From positions 32,003,550-32,067,549 of the forward strand of contig NC_030817.1 in assembly GCF_001704415.2 (NCBI RefSeq): a stretch of 64,000 nucleotides of DNA, in the 5' to 3' direction. Made by a program: the position numbers and the translations under genes. The notes under the pieces are model-generated. The model ran no database searches and had not been told where the DNA came from. It saw only the letters and a list, made by a program, of their open reading frames with translations. Below, piece after piece: positions 11,587-21,865 of this stretch. This DNA is from Capra hircus. Its lineage: Eukaryota > Chordata > Mammalia > Artiodactyla > Bovidae. Within the stretch, counting starts at the first letter, position 1; every line of letters starts with the position of its first letter.

Positions 11587-11765
11587 ATTAAAAAATAAAA
11601 GCTACAAATTTTATTTCCTCTATTGCTTATCGAATTATAATAAGGTTAAGGGTTTTCTGTCTATGATAGCTGAGAGTTGTGAGATAAAGACAGTTTTTCT
11701 TGGAGCAAGAGAAAGAATAGCTAGGTGGAGAAATGAGTGAATAGATTGGTGGTGGAATGGATATT
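11587..11765 (+). repeat. Direct repeat, copy 2
   Basis: Second copy of the 11128-11290 sequence, starting just after the L1 A-rich tail. It differs from copy 1 by scattered substitutions and a few indels. Confidence 0.8.
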
Positions 11766-11859
11766 GGATGAATATAAGTGAGGGTTGGGAGAAAGAAAGG
11801 CAGGAAGATATAAAAGAATGAAGAAGAAAATAAGATATTCTGACTTTAACAAGGAACCA

Positions 11860-12148
11860 AAATAATTCAATAAGATAGTCCTTTTAAAAACTGGCTGGTA
11901 TAATTGATATCCCTATTGGAAAAATAAACCTTAATGCTAATCTCACATAATACACAAAAATTAACTTGAAATGGATCACAGAAGTAAGTGTAATAACTAA
12001 ATCTATAAACTGTCTAGAAGAAAACATGGGAAAAAACTGATGTTGACTCAAGCAAAGAGTGTTTAGGACACTGAAAGCATGAGATATAAAAGGAAAATTA
12101 TTATATATTAAATTTCATCAAATTTTAAATATTTTCTTTTTAAAAAAT
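11860..12148 (+). mobile_element. Ancient L1 ORF2 C-terminal fragment
   Basis: Recalls L1 ORF2 coding sequence: 'aaaattaacttgaaatggat', 'aaactgtctagaagaaaaca', 'ggacactgaaagcatgag'. Many stops; not coding now. A BovB copy follows directly. Confidence 0.6.
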
Positions 12149-12150
12149 CA

Positions 12151-12597
12151 CTAGCTGTGGTTTTTCCAGTAGTCATGTATGGATGGGAGAGTTGGACCAT
12201 AAATAAAGCTGAGCACCAAAAAATTGATGCTTTTTGAACTGGTGTTGGAGAAGACTCTTGAGAGTCCCTTGGACTGCAAGGAGATCAAACCAGTCAATCC
12301 TATAGGAAATCAGTCCTGAGTAGTCATTGGAAGGACTGATGCTGAAGCTGAAGCTCCAATACTTTGGCCACCTGAAAGGAAGAACTGACTCATTGGAAAA
12401 GAGTCAGTTCTTTGCTGGGAAAACTAAAGGCGGGAGGAGAAGGGGATGACAGAGGACGAAATGGTTGGATGGCATCACCAACTTGATGGTCATGAGTTTG
12501 AGCAAGCTCTATGAGTTGATGGACAGGGAAGCCTGGGATGCCACAGTCCATGGGGTCACAAAGAGTTAGACGCAACTGAGCGACTGAACTGACTGAA
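12151..12597 (+). mobile_element. RTE-BovB 3' fragment, plus
   Basis: Corresponds to the C-terminal part of the BovB ORF and its short 3' end: 'ctgtggtttttccagtagtc', 'gagaagactcttgagagtcc', 'gcaactgagcgactgaactg'. Diverged, with stops in every frame. 5'-truncated. Confidence 0.9.
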
Positions 12598-12599
12598 TG

Positions 12600-13935
12600 A
12601 TGCCTCAGAAGGACAGAGTGAATATAGCAGATAAAAATATGTTAACAAATATTGGTCAAAAATATGCCAAATACACTTAAAAACATCAGTCAACTGATCT
12701 AATCAGTTTAGTGAACTTCAAACAGACAAATACAAAGAAAACCAAAACAAGGCTCATTATAAACTGCTGAAGCCCCCCAAAAAATAGCAGCCAAAGTACA
12801 CGTTACATACAGAGGAATGATATTAAAAATTAGAGACAGCATAAGTCTAGAGAATAAAACTTTCAAATGCTAAAAACAACAAAAAAAACAAACAACAGCA
12901 ACAACAACAAAAAATCTTTCAAGCTAGAGTATTCATGCAATGGGAATATTCTTCAGAAAGGAAGGCAAAATGACATTTCCAGATAAATGAAAGGTGAGAG
13001 AATATGCTAGTAGCCAACCCGCACTATAAGAAATGACAAAGGAAGTTATTCCAGGTGAACAGAAATCATACCAGCCTTATAGGAGGAACATAAGACACTA
13101 AAGACAGTAAATATGTGATTAGGTATAAAGGCCATTTTTAAATTTAAAAATTTAAAAGATAATGACTATGTAAAGTAAAATAACAACATTGTAACACACG
13201 CAACAGTTACATATGCAAAATCAATAGTACAAAGATGTTTAGTTCAGTTCAGTTGCTCAGTCGTGTCCAACTCTTTGCGACCCCGTGAATCGCAGCACGC
13301 CAGGCCTCCCTGTCCGTCACCAACTCCCAGAGTTCACTCAGACTCATGTCCATCGAGTCAGTGATGCCATCCAGCCATCTCATCCTCTGTTGTCCCCTTC
13401 TCCTCCTGCCCCTAATCCCACCCAGCATCAGAGACTTTTCCAATGAGTCAACTCTTCGCATGAGGTGGCCAAAGTACTGGAGTTTCAGCTTTAGCATCAT
13501 TCCTTCCAAAGAAATCCCAGGGCTGATCTCCTACAGAATGGACTGGTTGGATCTCCTTGCAGTTCAAGGGACTCTCAAGAGTCTTCATGTTAGGGATGGT
13601 AAATAGAATAGGTGAATATTGTAATTGCTAGAGCAACCACTAAAACAGTAAGAATACAAAAGTTGTAACTAAAAATCCAATAAAGGGGATATAATACAAT
13701 ATGGATAAATCATTTATTAATCCAAAGTAAGGCAAGAAAGAAAGAATAAAGAACAGACAAACAAGAACCAAAGAGATTTACATCCAGTCATATCAATAAT
13801 CATATTAAATTTAAATAGACTAAACACTCCAATTAAAGACAGAGCTAATCTTACTGAATAGAAAATCCCAATATATGCTGTTTACAAATAATGCACTTTA
13901 TAAAGACACAGATAAACCCCCCAAAACACAAATTT
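12600..13935 (+). mobile_element. Ancient L1 (L1M/HAL1-like), split by BovB
   Basis: Left part (12600-13240) and right part (13588-13935) both read like old L1: 'aggaagttattccaggtgaa', 'accactaaaacagtaagaat', 'ctaaacactccaattaaaga', 'tatatgctgtttacaaataa'. The BovB at 13241-13587 interrupts it. A-rich (CAA)n at 12875-12917 lies within it. Subfamily uncertain. Confidence 0.6.
13241..13587 (-). mobile_element. RTE-BovB 3' fragment, minus
   Basis: Starts with the (AGTTC)n-like 3' end 'agttcagttcagttgctcag' and runs to 'gggactctcaagagtcttc'. The minus strand keeps an 86-codon stretch of the BovB C-terminus (13249-13509; starts MEGMMLKLKL, ends KSWTRLSN). It lies inside an older L1; only a weak 5-bp flank match (atgtt) was found. 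Confidence 0.93.
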
Positions 13936-14059
13936 TGGAATTAGAATGATAAAAGAAATATCTCTACAAATCCTGCTGATATTAAAAGGAATATGTTGGG
14001 ACATTCAAACTGAAACCTTAAAATCTAACATCATGACCCAGCTGGCTAAATGTTCATTC

Positions 14060-14250
14060 AGAGTAATGACCAAGAGTTAACATAAACCGTGGTTTGTGCT
14101 AAATAGTTCATGTGTATCCCTTCAGTCTTCCCATGGCCCTGTAGGGTAGATATATTTTTGTTCATATTTAGTAGATGAGGAACTAAAGACTTACAGAGAA
14201 TAATTGACTTGCCCAAGGTCCTACACCTTGTTAAGAGCAGAGACACTTAA
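14060..14250 (-). mobile_element. MIR SINE, minus
   Basis: Core 'agtagatgaggaactaaaga' and 'cttgcccaaggtcctacacc' are well preserved in reverse orientation. Confidence 0.8.
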
Positions 14251-14954
14251 TGGCTTCACATCTTTGGATTATTTTTAGTCTCAAAACTGTCTCATTAGAA
14301 TGAATCTAAATGAATATATTATATTTCAAAGGAAGAACAATTTTTTTCTTCACTGAAACGATTTTATAGCCTGACGGTCACGAAGGAAGAATGGAAAAGC
14401 TACTCACTGAATTGCTGCCACTGTTGCCATGGAAACCTGAAAAGAGATTGCATACACATCAGTTTTACAACTCCATCTTTTAATAGGTGCAGAACATAAC
14501 CACAGGCTGCTGATTCCTCATGGAAAACTCCCTGAAAAATCCATTTAATCAAAAACCTCCTCAGCTTTTTCTCTAATACAAAAATCCCAATTCACACAGT
14601 AAGTTGAACTTTGCCAGATAGGTGGATAATGATTCTCTTTTTCTGAACTGCTGCCCATCCTCTGCCTGTTAAGACGTGAACCAAGACCAAACCAATTTTA
14701 AATAATACTGAAAAGCAAGAACAAGAGGCTACAGTGCATAGGATGCATCTGTCTTAAGCACCAGATCAAGAGGTGCTGAGAGGGACATGTGGGCACGGAT
14801 TTAAAGGAGTGGTAAATATCACTGAGATAAACAAGCAAACAAATCAGTCTCTCCCAGACAACGGAGGCAGCATCCTTTGCTACAAACAAAGTAAAATGCT
14901 CTTTGGCAGCACAGACCAATCACTGAGTATTTCTGTGATACTCAAGGATAGACG
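14251..14954. other. Repeat-free stretch with an RFX-like site
   Basis: No recognised repeat or exon. It contains the X-box-like motif at 14423-14436. Confidence 0.4.
14423..14436 (+). promoter_or_regulatory. RFX X-box-like motif
   Basis: gttgccatggaaac matches the palindromic RFX recognition pattern (GTTGCC, two bases, GGYAAC) except for one base in the second half-site. Outside recognised repeats. Binding is inferred from sequence only. Confidence 0.45.
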
Positions 14955-14967
14955 TATGTGTGTGTGT

Positions 14968-15182
14968 GCTGAATTGCTTCAGTCATGTCCAGTTCTTTGC
15001 AACCCTATGGACTGTAGCTCATCAGGTCCCATTGTCCATGGGATTCTTCAGGCAAGAACACTGGAGTGAGTTGCCATGCCCTCCTCCAGAGCATCTTCCC
15101 AACCCTGGGAACAAACCCTCATCTCTTATGTCTCCTGGATTGGCAGGCAGGTTCTTCACCACTAGTGCCACCTGGGAAGCCT
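14968..15182 (-). mobile_element. Bov-tA SINE, minus
   Basis: Body 'ggattcttcaggcaagaaca', head 'gccacctgggaagc'. A short TG run (14955-14967) marks the 3' tail side. Confidence 0.92.
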
Positions 15183-15927
15183 GAAGAAGTACAGAAGTAC
15201 ACTGTCAACTAAAAGTCAGTGGTCGTGGTAAGATAAAATTCTGAAACTGAGTAAGACATAAGTCTGTTTACAAATAGTGATGTCCTTGCTTATCTAAGTT
15301 CAGGCCAGTTAATGAGCCTCTCTGCAAACTGATTTAAAAAGTCATAAAAGAAAACTGAAGCAAGAACAGTAGGTACAGAAAAGTAAGATATGATTTGCCT
15401 TATTTCTGTTTTCATGATGTTTAACTCAGGCTCAGTCCAGTAGAAATGATTTAGTAAATACCTTCTTTAAGATTTGTTTTGGTTGTAAATGGTAGAAACC
15501 CCAAAGTAACAACATAGAATTTTGTTTTTGAACAACACAGAATGTTATCTCTCTCATATTTAAGTCTTCAGAGATCACCGAGAGTTGCTACGGCAGCTCT
15601 GCAATCATCAGAGACCCAGGCTCCCCCTAGTTTGTCATCCCACTATACTCTGCCTGTGGCTTCCAACTCGTGCTCCAAGGTGGCTGTTCCCACCGCAGCC
15701 CACATATTCACAACAGAGCCAGCATAAAGGAGAAAGGAGGGGCAGTCCCTTCCGCTTTAAGGACACTGCTGTCTACTTTCATACACGTCCTACTTAATTC
15801 CATTGACCATGCCCCACATGACTTGGTCTACCCCTGTGTGCCACAGACACGCAGAACTCAGAAACCACCAAAGAGGAAGTTATTCTCCGCAGGGTCCAGG
15901 GAACCATAGGAGTCAGAATTTGATGGA
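15183..15927. other. Mostly unassigned sequence
   Basis: 15470-15905 has the texture of an old interspersed repeat ('ggtagaaaccccaaagtaac' onward), and I cannot name the family. Overlapping plus-strand frames at 15542-15909 show no domain. Confidence 0.3.
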
Positions 15928-16500
15928 CTCATTCATTCGTTCATATATTCATTCGAGACACAATTGTTAATCATATGGTATGTGTCAGATTCTAAGAAAT
16001 AAGAAAGGTAATATGACACAGAAATCAATACATCATTTTAACACAGTGTGTCGGGAATCTCATAGAGGTAAAAATTAGCAAACTTTGTTGCATTCCAAGG
16101 AAAGTTTTTGAGAAAATTGTCATAGAGGAAATGCCATGTAAAATAAGTTTGTTTTTTTTTTTTAAATATATGACTTTGCCAACTATTCTGGTGGAAAAGA
16201 GTAGGGGCCTAGGGGGAGGGATGCAAGAGTCAGTCATTAGAGGGGGTTGGAAAATAGAGGAGGCATTCCAGGCAGAAGGGAGAACAGACACAAATGTGAC
16301 AAAATATGGGAAAGCATAGCTTGCTGGGAGCTCTGCACATTTCCACAGGGGGTGGGAAGGAAGAAGGGAGCCAGGGAGGAGTGGTAGATGACACGGAGAT
16401 GTAGACAGGCTGGAGAGGCTTGCAACCATGCTGTGCTCACTGGAAAGCCACAGGAGAGGTCCAGGAATGCGAGGATCACAAAGAGTTTGTGTTTTGAACC
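15928..16500 (-). mobile_element. L2 LINE fragment, minus
   Basis: 3' end 'attcattcgttcatatattc' near 15930, followed further along by 'aggcattccaggcagaaggg' and 'ggctggagaggcttgcaa', in the order expected for a minus-strand L2. Confidence 0.5.
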
Positions 16501-16554
16501 ATTAGTCTGGAGGGTGTATGGAAATGTGGGAGACAAATGGGCATAACTGAAAGC

Positions 16555-16700
16555 AGGAAAACTGTTCATTTATCAAGTATTTGCTGAGCACCAAGTCTGT
16601 GCCAGACCCTATGGCAAGTGCTAAGGATACCAAATGGAGTGCAACAGAAAGAGGAGCCTTTAAGCACCCACAGCAGAGGGGGAGAGATGAACCAGTGTTT
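16555..16700 (-). mobile_element. Second L2 3' end, minus
   Basis: 'ttcatttatcaagtatttgc', 'tgagcaccaagtctgtgcca', 'ctaaggataccaaatgg' fit another L2 3' terminus. The order relative to the preceding fragment requires a separate insertion or rearrangement. Confidence 0.5.
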
Positions 16701-17055
16701 TAACAGTATTCTGTGATTTGTGTGACTGCAGGAAGGCAGACGGTGACTTAACCTTACTAGGGAAATTTATTTTCCCAGTCCCTTATCTGTGGAGCTATGC
16801 AAGGTCATCTGGTCTCCACAGAGCTCTCGTGTTTTTCCTCCCTCTTCTCACTTTCTCTTCCTCTCCTGGTTTCCAGAACCACTTCCTCCCCTTCCCCATG
16901 TGGGCATGAGAGCAGTCACAGCAACCCTCTACGTGTAGGGTATTACACTATCCCTGTGGTCTCTCTACACGATGGCCTTTATAAACGGTCCCTCTATTAA
17001 ATTCTCAAATCACACAGTAGGTGTGCCAACTGTTTCCTGCCGGGAATCTGACTAA
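16701..17055 (+). mobile_element. Possible old LTR
   Basis: The end 'ctctattaaattctcaaatc' followed by 'tgtttcctgccgggaatctg' resembles the terminal part of mammalian ERV LTRs. No duplication or partner found; family not assigned. Confidence 0.3.
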
Positions 17056-17399
17056 TATAATCACCATCCTCATTGATACTCCATTTCTTCCTAACTCTTG
17101 TGACTTTTCTGTGTAAACTGGAGCCCCCAATTTTCTAGGAGGAATGATCCAACCCCCAAGTGGTTCATAGCTCTTGGTGGATAGGTCAAAGGTCATAATC
17201 CATTGTGCTCAGGTGAGTTCAGATGAGTAAAACTAAAATTCCTTGCTACCAAAAAGTTTCCAGATTAGTGGGAAAGAAAACCTTATGCATTATTAAAGTA
17301 AAATCCACCTAACTAATCTTTGGCATACTTTCTGGGCATGGCATGGTTTAAGCAAGTAGTCTAGATAAAATTAAAACCATTCTTTCCATGAGGAGATAC
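17056..17399. other. Non-repetitive stretch, no gene seen
   Basis: No recognised element. Confidence 0.4.
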
Positions 17400-17688
17400 T
17401 GATCAAAGGGTATAAACTTCCAGTTATAAGATTAACTGGGGATCTAATGTATAGCATGGTGATTACAACTACTAATATTGTATTGTATACTTGAACATTG
17501 CTAAAAGAATAGATCTTAAATGTTCTCACTACAAAAAAGAAATGGTAATCATGTTATGGGACAGAGATATTACCCATTGTAAGGTAGTAATCATTCTGCA
17601 ATATATAAATGTATCAAATCAACACTGGTACACCTTAAATTTACACACGTTATATGTCAATTATATCTCAACAAAATCAGGAAAAAAG
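17400..17688 (+). mobile_element. L1 (L1M-type) 3' UTR fragment, plus
   Basis: Typical L1M 3' sequence: 'atgtatagcatggtgattac', 'attgtattgtatacttgaac', 'atgtcaattatatctcaaca'. It ends just before a C-rich tract. Confidence 0.75.
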
Positions 17689-17692
17689 GTTG

Positions 17693-17718
17693 CCCCCGTC
17701 CCCCCCACCCCACCCCCC
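17693..17718 (-). repeat. C-rich tract, strong G-quadruplex motif on minus strand
   Basis: Four C runs of 5, 7, 4 and 6 (17693-17697, 17700-17706, 17708-17711, 17713-17718) separated by 2, 1 and 1 bases. The minus strand therefore carries four G runs of at least four with very short loops. Confidence 0.85.
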
Positions 17719-17888
17719 TGAAAAAAACTGGCTTAAAATAATCAAATGAAAACTCAGGGACACACTGGAGTTTGTGCAAGGCCACAAGTACTGGAGCTTA
17801 TCCAAGAGGGAAGCAGGATTTGAGTTCAGTTCAAACTGCCTTCCACTTCCTATTTATTTATTTTTTTACAGTTATTCAACAACAGTAG

Positions 17889-18222
17889 TGGGACTCCCTG
17901 GTGGCTCAGTGGTAAAAAATAAAAAGAAATCCACCTGCCAATGCACGAGACACAGATTTAATCCCTGGTCTGGGAAGACCCCATGTGCCATGAAGCAATT
18001 AAGCCTGTGTGCCACAACTATTGAGCGTGTGCTTTAGAGCCCGGGAGCCACAACTACTGAAGCCCACGCACCCTAAAGCCCATGCTCCACAGCAAGAGAA
18101 GCACTTGCAGAGAGAAATCTATGCACTGCAACTAGAGAGTAGCCCCCACTCAGCCCAACTACAGGAAAGCCTGTGCAACAGCGAAGACCCAGCACAGCCA
18201 AAAATAAACTAATTTGTAAAAA
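17889..18222 (+). mobile_element. CHR-2-type cetartiodactyl SINE, plus
   Basis: tRNA-derived head ('ctccctggtggctcagtgg', B-box-like 'atttaatccctgg') followed by the long CHR-2 body: 'gtgccacaactattgagcg', 'agcccgggagccacaactac', 'tgaagcccacgcaccctaaa', and an A-rich tail 'ccaaaaataaac'. About 330 bp, near full length; distinct from Bov-tA, which lacks this body. Confidence 0.85.
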
Positions 18223-19004
18223 ATATATTAGCAAATTCATGTTTGTTCCACCCCATCTCTCTCCCATGCTAGAATTTCATATCTCAGAAACTGCTCAATA
18301 AACATCTGTTAAATAATTTTTTAAAAATCAACACTTCCAATTCCCCATTCTAGGGGAATTGTATATTGTATACCCAAAGTGAGTGTTCAGTTCTAATCCA
18401 GTCAGGGTGGATCACAATACAAACATTTGGCACTCTGGAGGGAGACGATATTTCCAGAGAAAGTGTACTGGTACAGGAAGGGCAGACATCACTAAAAGCA
18501 TCTATCGCAGCAGACAGTAGACCCTGTTAGTGTTTCTTTAAATGGATAATTTCCATAAGGCAGATTATGATGTGCCAAGAAAGACTGATTTAAAGCCTAT
18601 CTTGTCATAAGGTATTCAAGGGTTTGTTTTTTTTTTTAAGAGAAGGGATAATAGCGTATTTACAACTCAATTATATTTCTATTATTCTAGTTCTAGTCAA
18701 ATTAGGCATTCCTTAGTTCCACAGTGATTTTTCACAGGGAGGGGTGTTGTCACACCTGCTACACAGCTGGGTCCAAGGACTGCCTGCATGCTCCCAGTAT
18801 GCTCTGGGGTTAGTTTCCATGCCAACCAGTCTAGGAGTGTTTCCACCCTATCTACCCGCTCCAGGACAGACATTAATAGAATAGACATATATGAGGAAGA
18901 GTAAAAGACAGGTTGAATAAGTGTATGTAATTATTTTTGTAGCACTGAGGTCCTAAATTATTCCTTATGCTAGTCCTCTTTATAACACAAGATAATAGGA
19001 GACA
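18223..19004. other. Non-repetitive stretch, no gene seen
   Basis: No recognised element or exon. Confidence 0.4.
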
Positions 19005-19175
19005 GATTATGATCTTTCATGCTAAGTGCTCAGAGCTCTTTCAAATATGCTATCATATTATCCTCAGAGCATCCCTAAAAGATAAGAAAGGTCTTATTTT
19101 GCAGACTGGGAAACTAAGGCACAGAATGGTGAAATGTACATCTCACACATCCGGGATAAAGCAATTTCAGTGTTA
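19005..19175 (-). mobile_element. MIR SINE, minus
   Basis: 'attatcctcagagcatcccta', shortened here to its core 'cctcagagcatccc', and 'gggaaactaaggcacagaat' match the reverse MIR core. Confidence 0.75.
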
Positions 19176-19640
19176 GAATAAAATCCAAGAACACTACCTG
19201 TAAAATAGACATTTTCACCTTTTTTTCCTCCCCTGTCTCCATTAGCTTTGTGCTCCAGAGAATATCAATTCAATATAATTTTGATTAAATATCACCCTCA
19301 TTATAGTTAACTGTAAAAATAGCCAAAATGGCGGGGGTGGTAAAGTTAGTTAAATGGTAGGGGTGGTTATTAGGAAGGAAAATGGATAAACTATTAAAGA
19401 AAAAGCAGGTGAATACAAATTTTGGGTTACAGAAAAGCAAATATAAATGTTCAACAAAGTATTTCACCTAAATTTTTCAAGGAAAAGAAATGACTTGGCT
19501 TTGATAAGCATATATGTGACTCAGAGAAACAATAATATGATGTCAAATATGGCCAAGATTGTCAAGAGATACCTCAGGGACTGAGATGGAAACTCAGGAA
19601 GATGTGTTCAAAAAAAAAAAGGAAAAGAGTTAAAATGTTG

Positions 19641-19760
19641 TCGGCCCCTCATTTGTATACCTATGGCAGATCTATGTTGATATATGGCAGAAACCAACAC
19701 AATATTGTAATTACTCTTCAATTAAAAATAATTTATAAAAAGAAATTAAAAAAGAAAGCT
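19641..19760 (+). mobile_element. L1 3'-end fragment, plus
   Basis: 'tgtatacctatggcagatct', 'atatggcagaaaccaacaca', 'ttactcttcaattaaaaat' and an A-rich tail: the same 3' end as the minus-strand copy at 2236-2345. Confidence 0.7.
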
Positions 19761-20089
19761 GGAAAAAAGAATATATTATAAAAGCCCAAATCTTATATTC
19801 CAAGAATGCATGAGATAAAAGAGTTAAAAGCAAAAAAAAAAAAAAGTCAGCCTCTGTTTTATCTTTTCTAAAGACTGTATTTGGCCTCAACAACCTTAGG
19901 GAGAGGAGATCAGGAGAGCAACCTGTGAAGGGATAAAAAGATGTAAGACACACTAAATCCTGTTTAAGTGCTGACTCCATTGTCTTAAACACCTCAAGAT
20001 TCATCTCACCTCCCTACTCCATACAAAAAGCTACAAACAAAGAGACAGCATTCTAGCCAGTAAATGCAGAAATGCGATAATATAATTTT

Positions 20090-20590
20090 ATGCCCCTAGA
20101 CAGCATATTCAAAAGCAGAGATATTACTTTGTCGACTAAGGTCCATCTAGTCAAGGCTATGGTTTTTCCTGTGGTCATGTATGGATGTGAGAGTTGGACT
20201 GTGAAGAAGGTTGAGCGCCGAAGAATTGATGTGTTTGAACTGTGGTGCTGGAGAAGACTCTTGAGAGTCCCTTGGACTGCAAGGAGATCCAACCAGTCCA
20301 TGCTGAAGGAGATCAGCCTTGGGATTTCTTTGGAAGGAATGATGCTAAAGCTGAAACTCCAGGACTTTGGACACCTCATGCGAAGAGTTGACTCATTGGA
20401 AAAGACTCTGATGCTGGGAGGGATTAGGGGCAGGAGGAGAAGGGGACGACAGAGGATGAGATGGCTGGATGGCATCACTGACTCAATGGACGTGAGTCTG
20501 AGTGAACTCCGGGAGCTGGTGATGGACAGGGAGGCCCGGTGTGCTGCGATTTATGGGGTCGCAAAGAGTCGGACACGACTGAGCGACTGA
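20090..20590 (+). pseudogene. BovB ORF C-terminal remnant, 166 open codons
   Basis: The frame is open across the whole element, from SIFKSRDITL near the start, through WCWRRLLRVPWTARRSN and the basic stretch GRRRRGRQRMRWLDG, to KSRTRLSD and a natural stop. Family knowledge: this is the region downstream of the RTE reverse transcriptase. The endonuclease and RT catalytic domains are missing, so it cannot move on its own. The initiating ATG lies partly in flanking DNA and is fortuitous. No evidence of expression. Confidence 0.85.
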
Positions 20591-20600
20591 ACTGAACTGA
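20095..20600 (+). mobile_element. RTE-BovB short copy, plus
   Basis: About 506 bp, starting 'ctagacagcatattcaaaag' and ending with the (ACTGA)n-type tail. It covers the C-terminal third of the BovB ORF. The copy at 33.34 kb starts at the same element position. Low divergence and an unbroken frame suggest a recent insertion. Confidence 0.95.
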
Positions 20601-20979
20601 ATGCGTCTCCAAAGTAAAAATTAATCACTTCAAAAGCAAGTCAAATGTTAACAGACAGTGACAAGCTAGTGTTAGATGTTCCCTGCACCCAGAGATTTGG
20701 GTATCCAGAATACTTATTCTGGACTCAAACGTACATATACACACATTTATATTTGTTTCTTCCCTCTCTTATTCCCTTATCATACAACATAAGATGTCAA
20801 CTTTATATCCCAGTATTTAAGTGTTGTTAAGTTTGCATCATAATGTTTCAGTCATGGCATATCAAGAAGAGTAATCATGACTCAACAATTTACCTCCTCT
20901 TCTGGGTGAGGCATTAGTGCATTTTCAGTTTGCAGGATAGCTGTATTATGCTAGGTGGAATTTGTCCCTGTCTTTATTT
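20601..20979. other. Non-repetitive stretch, no gene seen
   Basis: No recognised element. Confidence 0.4.
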
Positions 20980-21400
20980 GGAGGTTAAGTATGGTCTACT
21001 GAGATGTGTATGAGTGCCAAGTTGACAAGAAGTACACTTGTGATGAGTAATTTTACATGTTAAGATAACCAGGCCACTAAATGCTCAAATACCTGGTTAA
21101 ATACTTCTGGTTGTGTGACTGAAGTGAAGTCGCTCAGTCATGTCTGACTCTTTGCGACTCCATGGACTGTGGCCCACCAGGCTCCTCTGTCTGTGGGATT
21201 CTCCAGGCAAGAGTACTGGAATGGGTTGCCATCTGGTTGTGTAGGTGAGGATATTTCTGAAAGAGATTAACATTTGAATTGGTAGAGTAAAGCAGATTGC
21301 TTTCCAATGTGGGTAGGTCTCATCCAGTCCACTGAGGGCTAGTGTCAGGGAGAGCTGATCTCCCCACACTTCTAAGATTCTGAAAGTGGCAATCTCACTC
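20980..21400 (+). mobile_element. Unassigned ancient repeat split by a BovA fragment
   Basis: 'agagattaacatttgaattg', 'gagtaaagcagattgctttc', 'aatgtgggtaggtctcatcc' recall a mammal-wide repeat whose name I cannot give. It is interrupted at 21117-21231. Confidence 0.35.
21117..21231 (-). mobile_element. BovA-type SINE fragment with 11-bp TSD
   Basis: 115 bp of BovA body in reverse ('gtcgctcagtcatgtctgac', 'ggattctccaggcaagagta'). A perfect duplication, tctggttgtgt, flanks it at 21106-21116 and 21232-21242. It lacks the tRNA head, so it was 5'-truncated on insertion. Confidence 0.93.
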
Positions 21401-21535
21401 ACATGACTACACCTTATGTCCAGAATCTTCCTGGCTTGGAACTTAGGAAATCCCTCAGAAAACCTCTTTGTTCCTTAGTACCAAGCCTAGGAGATTTTCA
21501 TTGCCTATTTGCCTTGGGGCAATGAACCCAGACAA

Positions 21536-21566
21536 CCCCGTCCCCCCACCTCAATCCCCACCCCCC
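21536..21566 (-). repeat. C-rich tract, possible G-quadruplex
   Basis: C runs of 4, 6, 4 and 6 with one longer spacer. Weaker than the tract at 17.7 kb. Confidence 0.5.
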
Positions 21567-21699
21567 AACACACACCATCCCCTTCCATCCCCAAGGAAAC
21601 AGCAAGGCTCTGGAGTGAGGCTTAAGAAGTTCAGATCCAGGCCCACAGTGAGCATTTAACTGACAAATAGCACTTACAATGACTGATAATAGGCAATGC

Positions 21700-21865
21700 T
21701 ATTCATATATCTCTCTGACCTTCTGTGTTCCTATTTGCAAACTATGAATATTAACAATACCAATTTCATAGGGCTATGGTGAGCATTAATAAGACAATCC
21801 ACACCAAGTTCTGGTTTGGTGCCTAGAACATAGCTAACACTCAATAATTGTTAGCTATTTATTAA
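21700..21865 (+). mobile_element. MIR SINE, plus
   Basis: 'cctatttgcaaactatgaat', 'gggctatggtgagcattaat', 'gcctagaacatagctaacac', 'tcaataattgttagc' follow the MIR 3' half. Confidence 0.7.
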
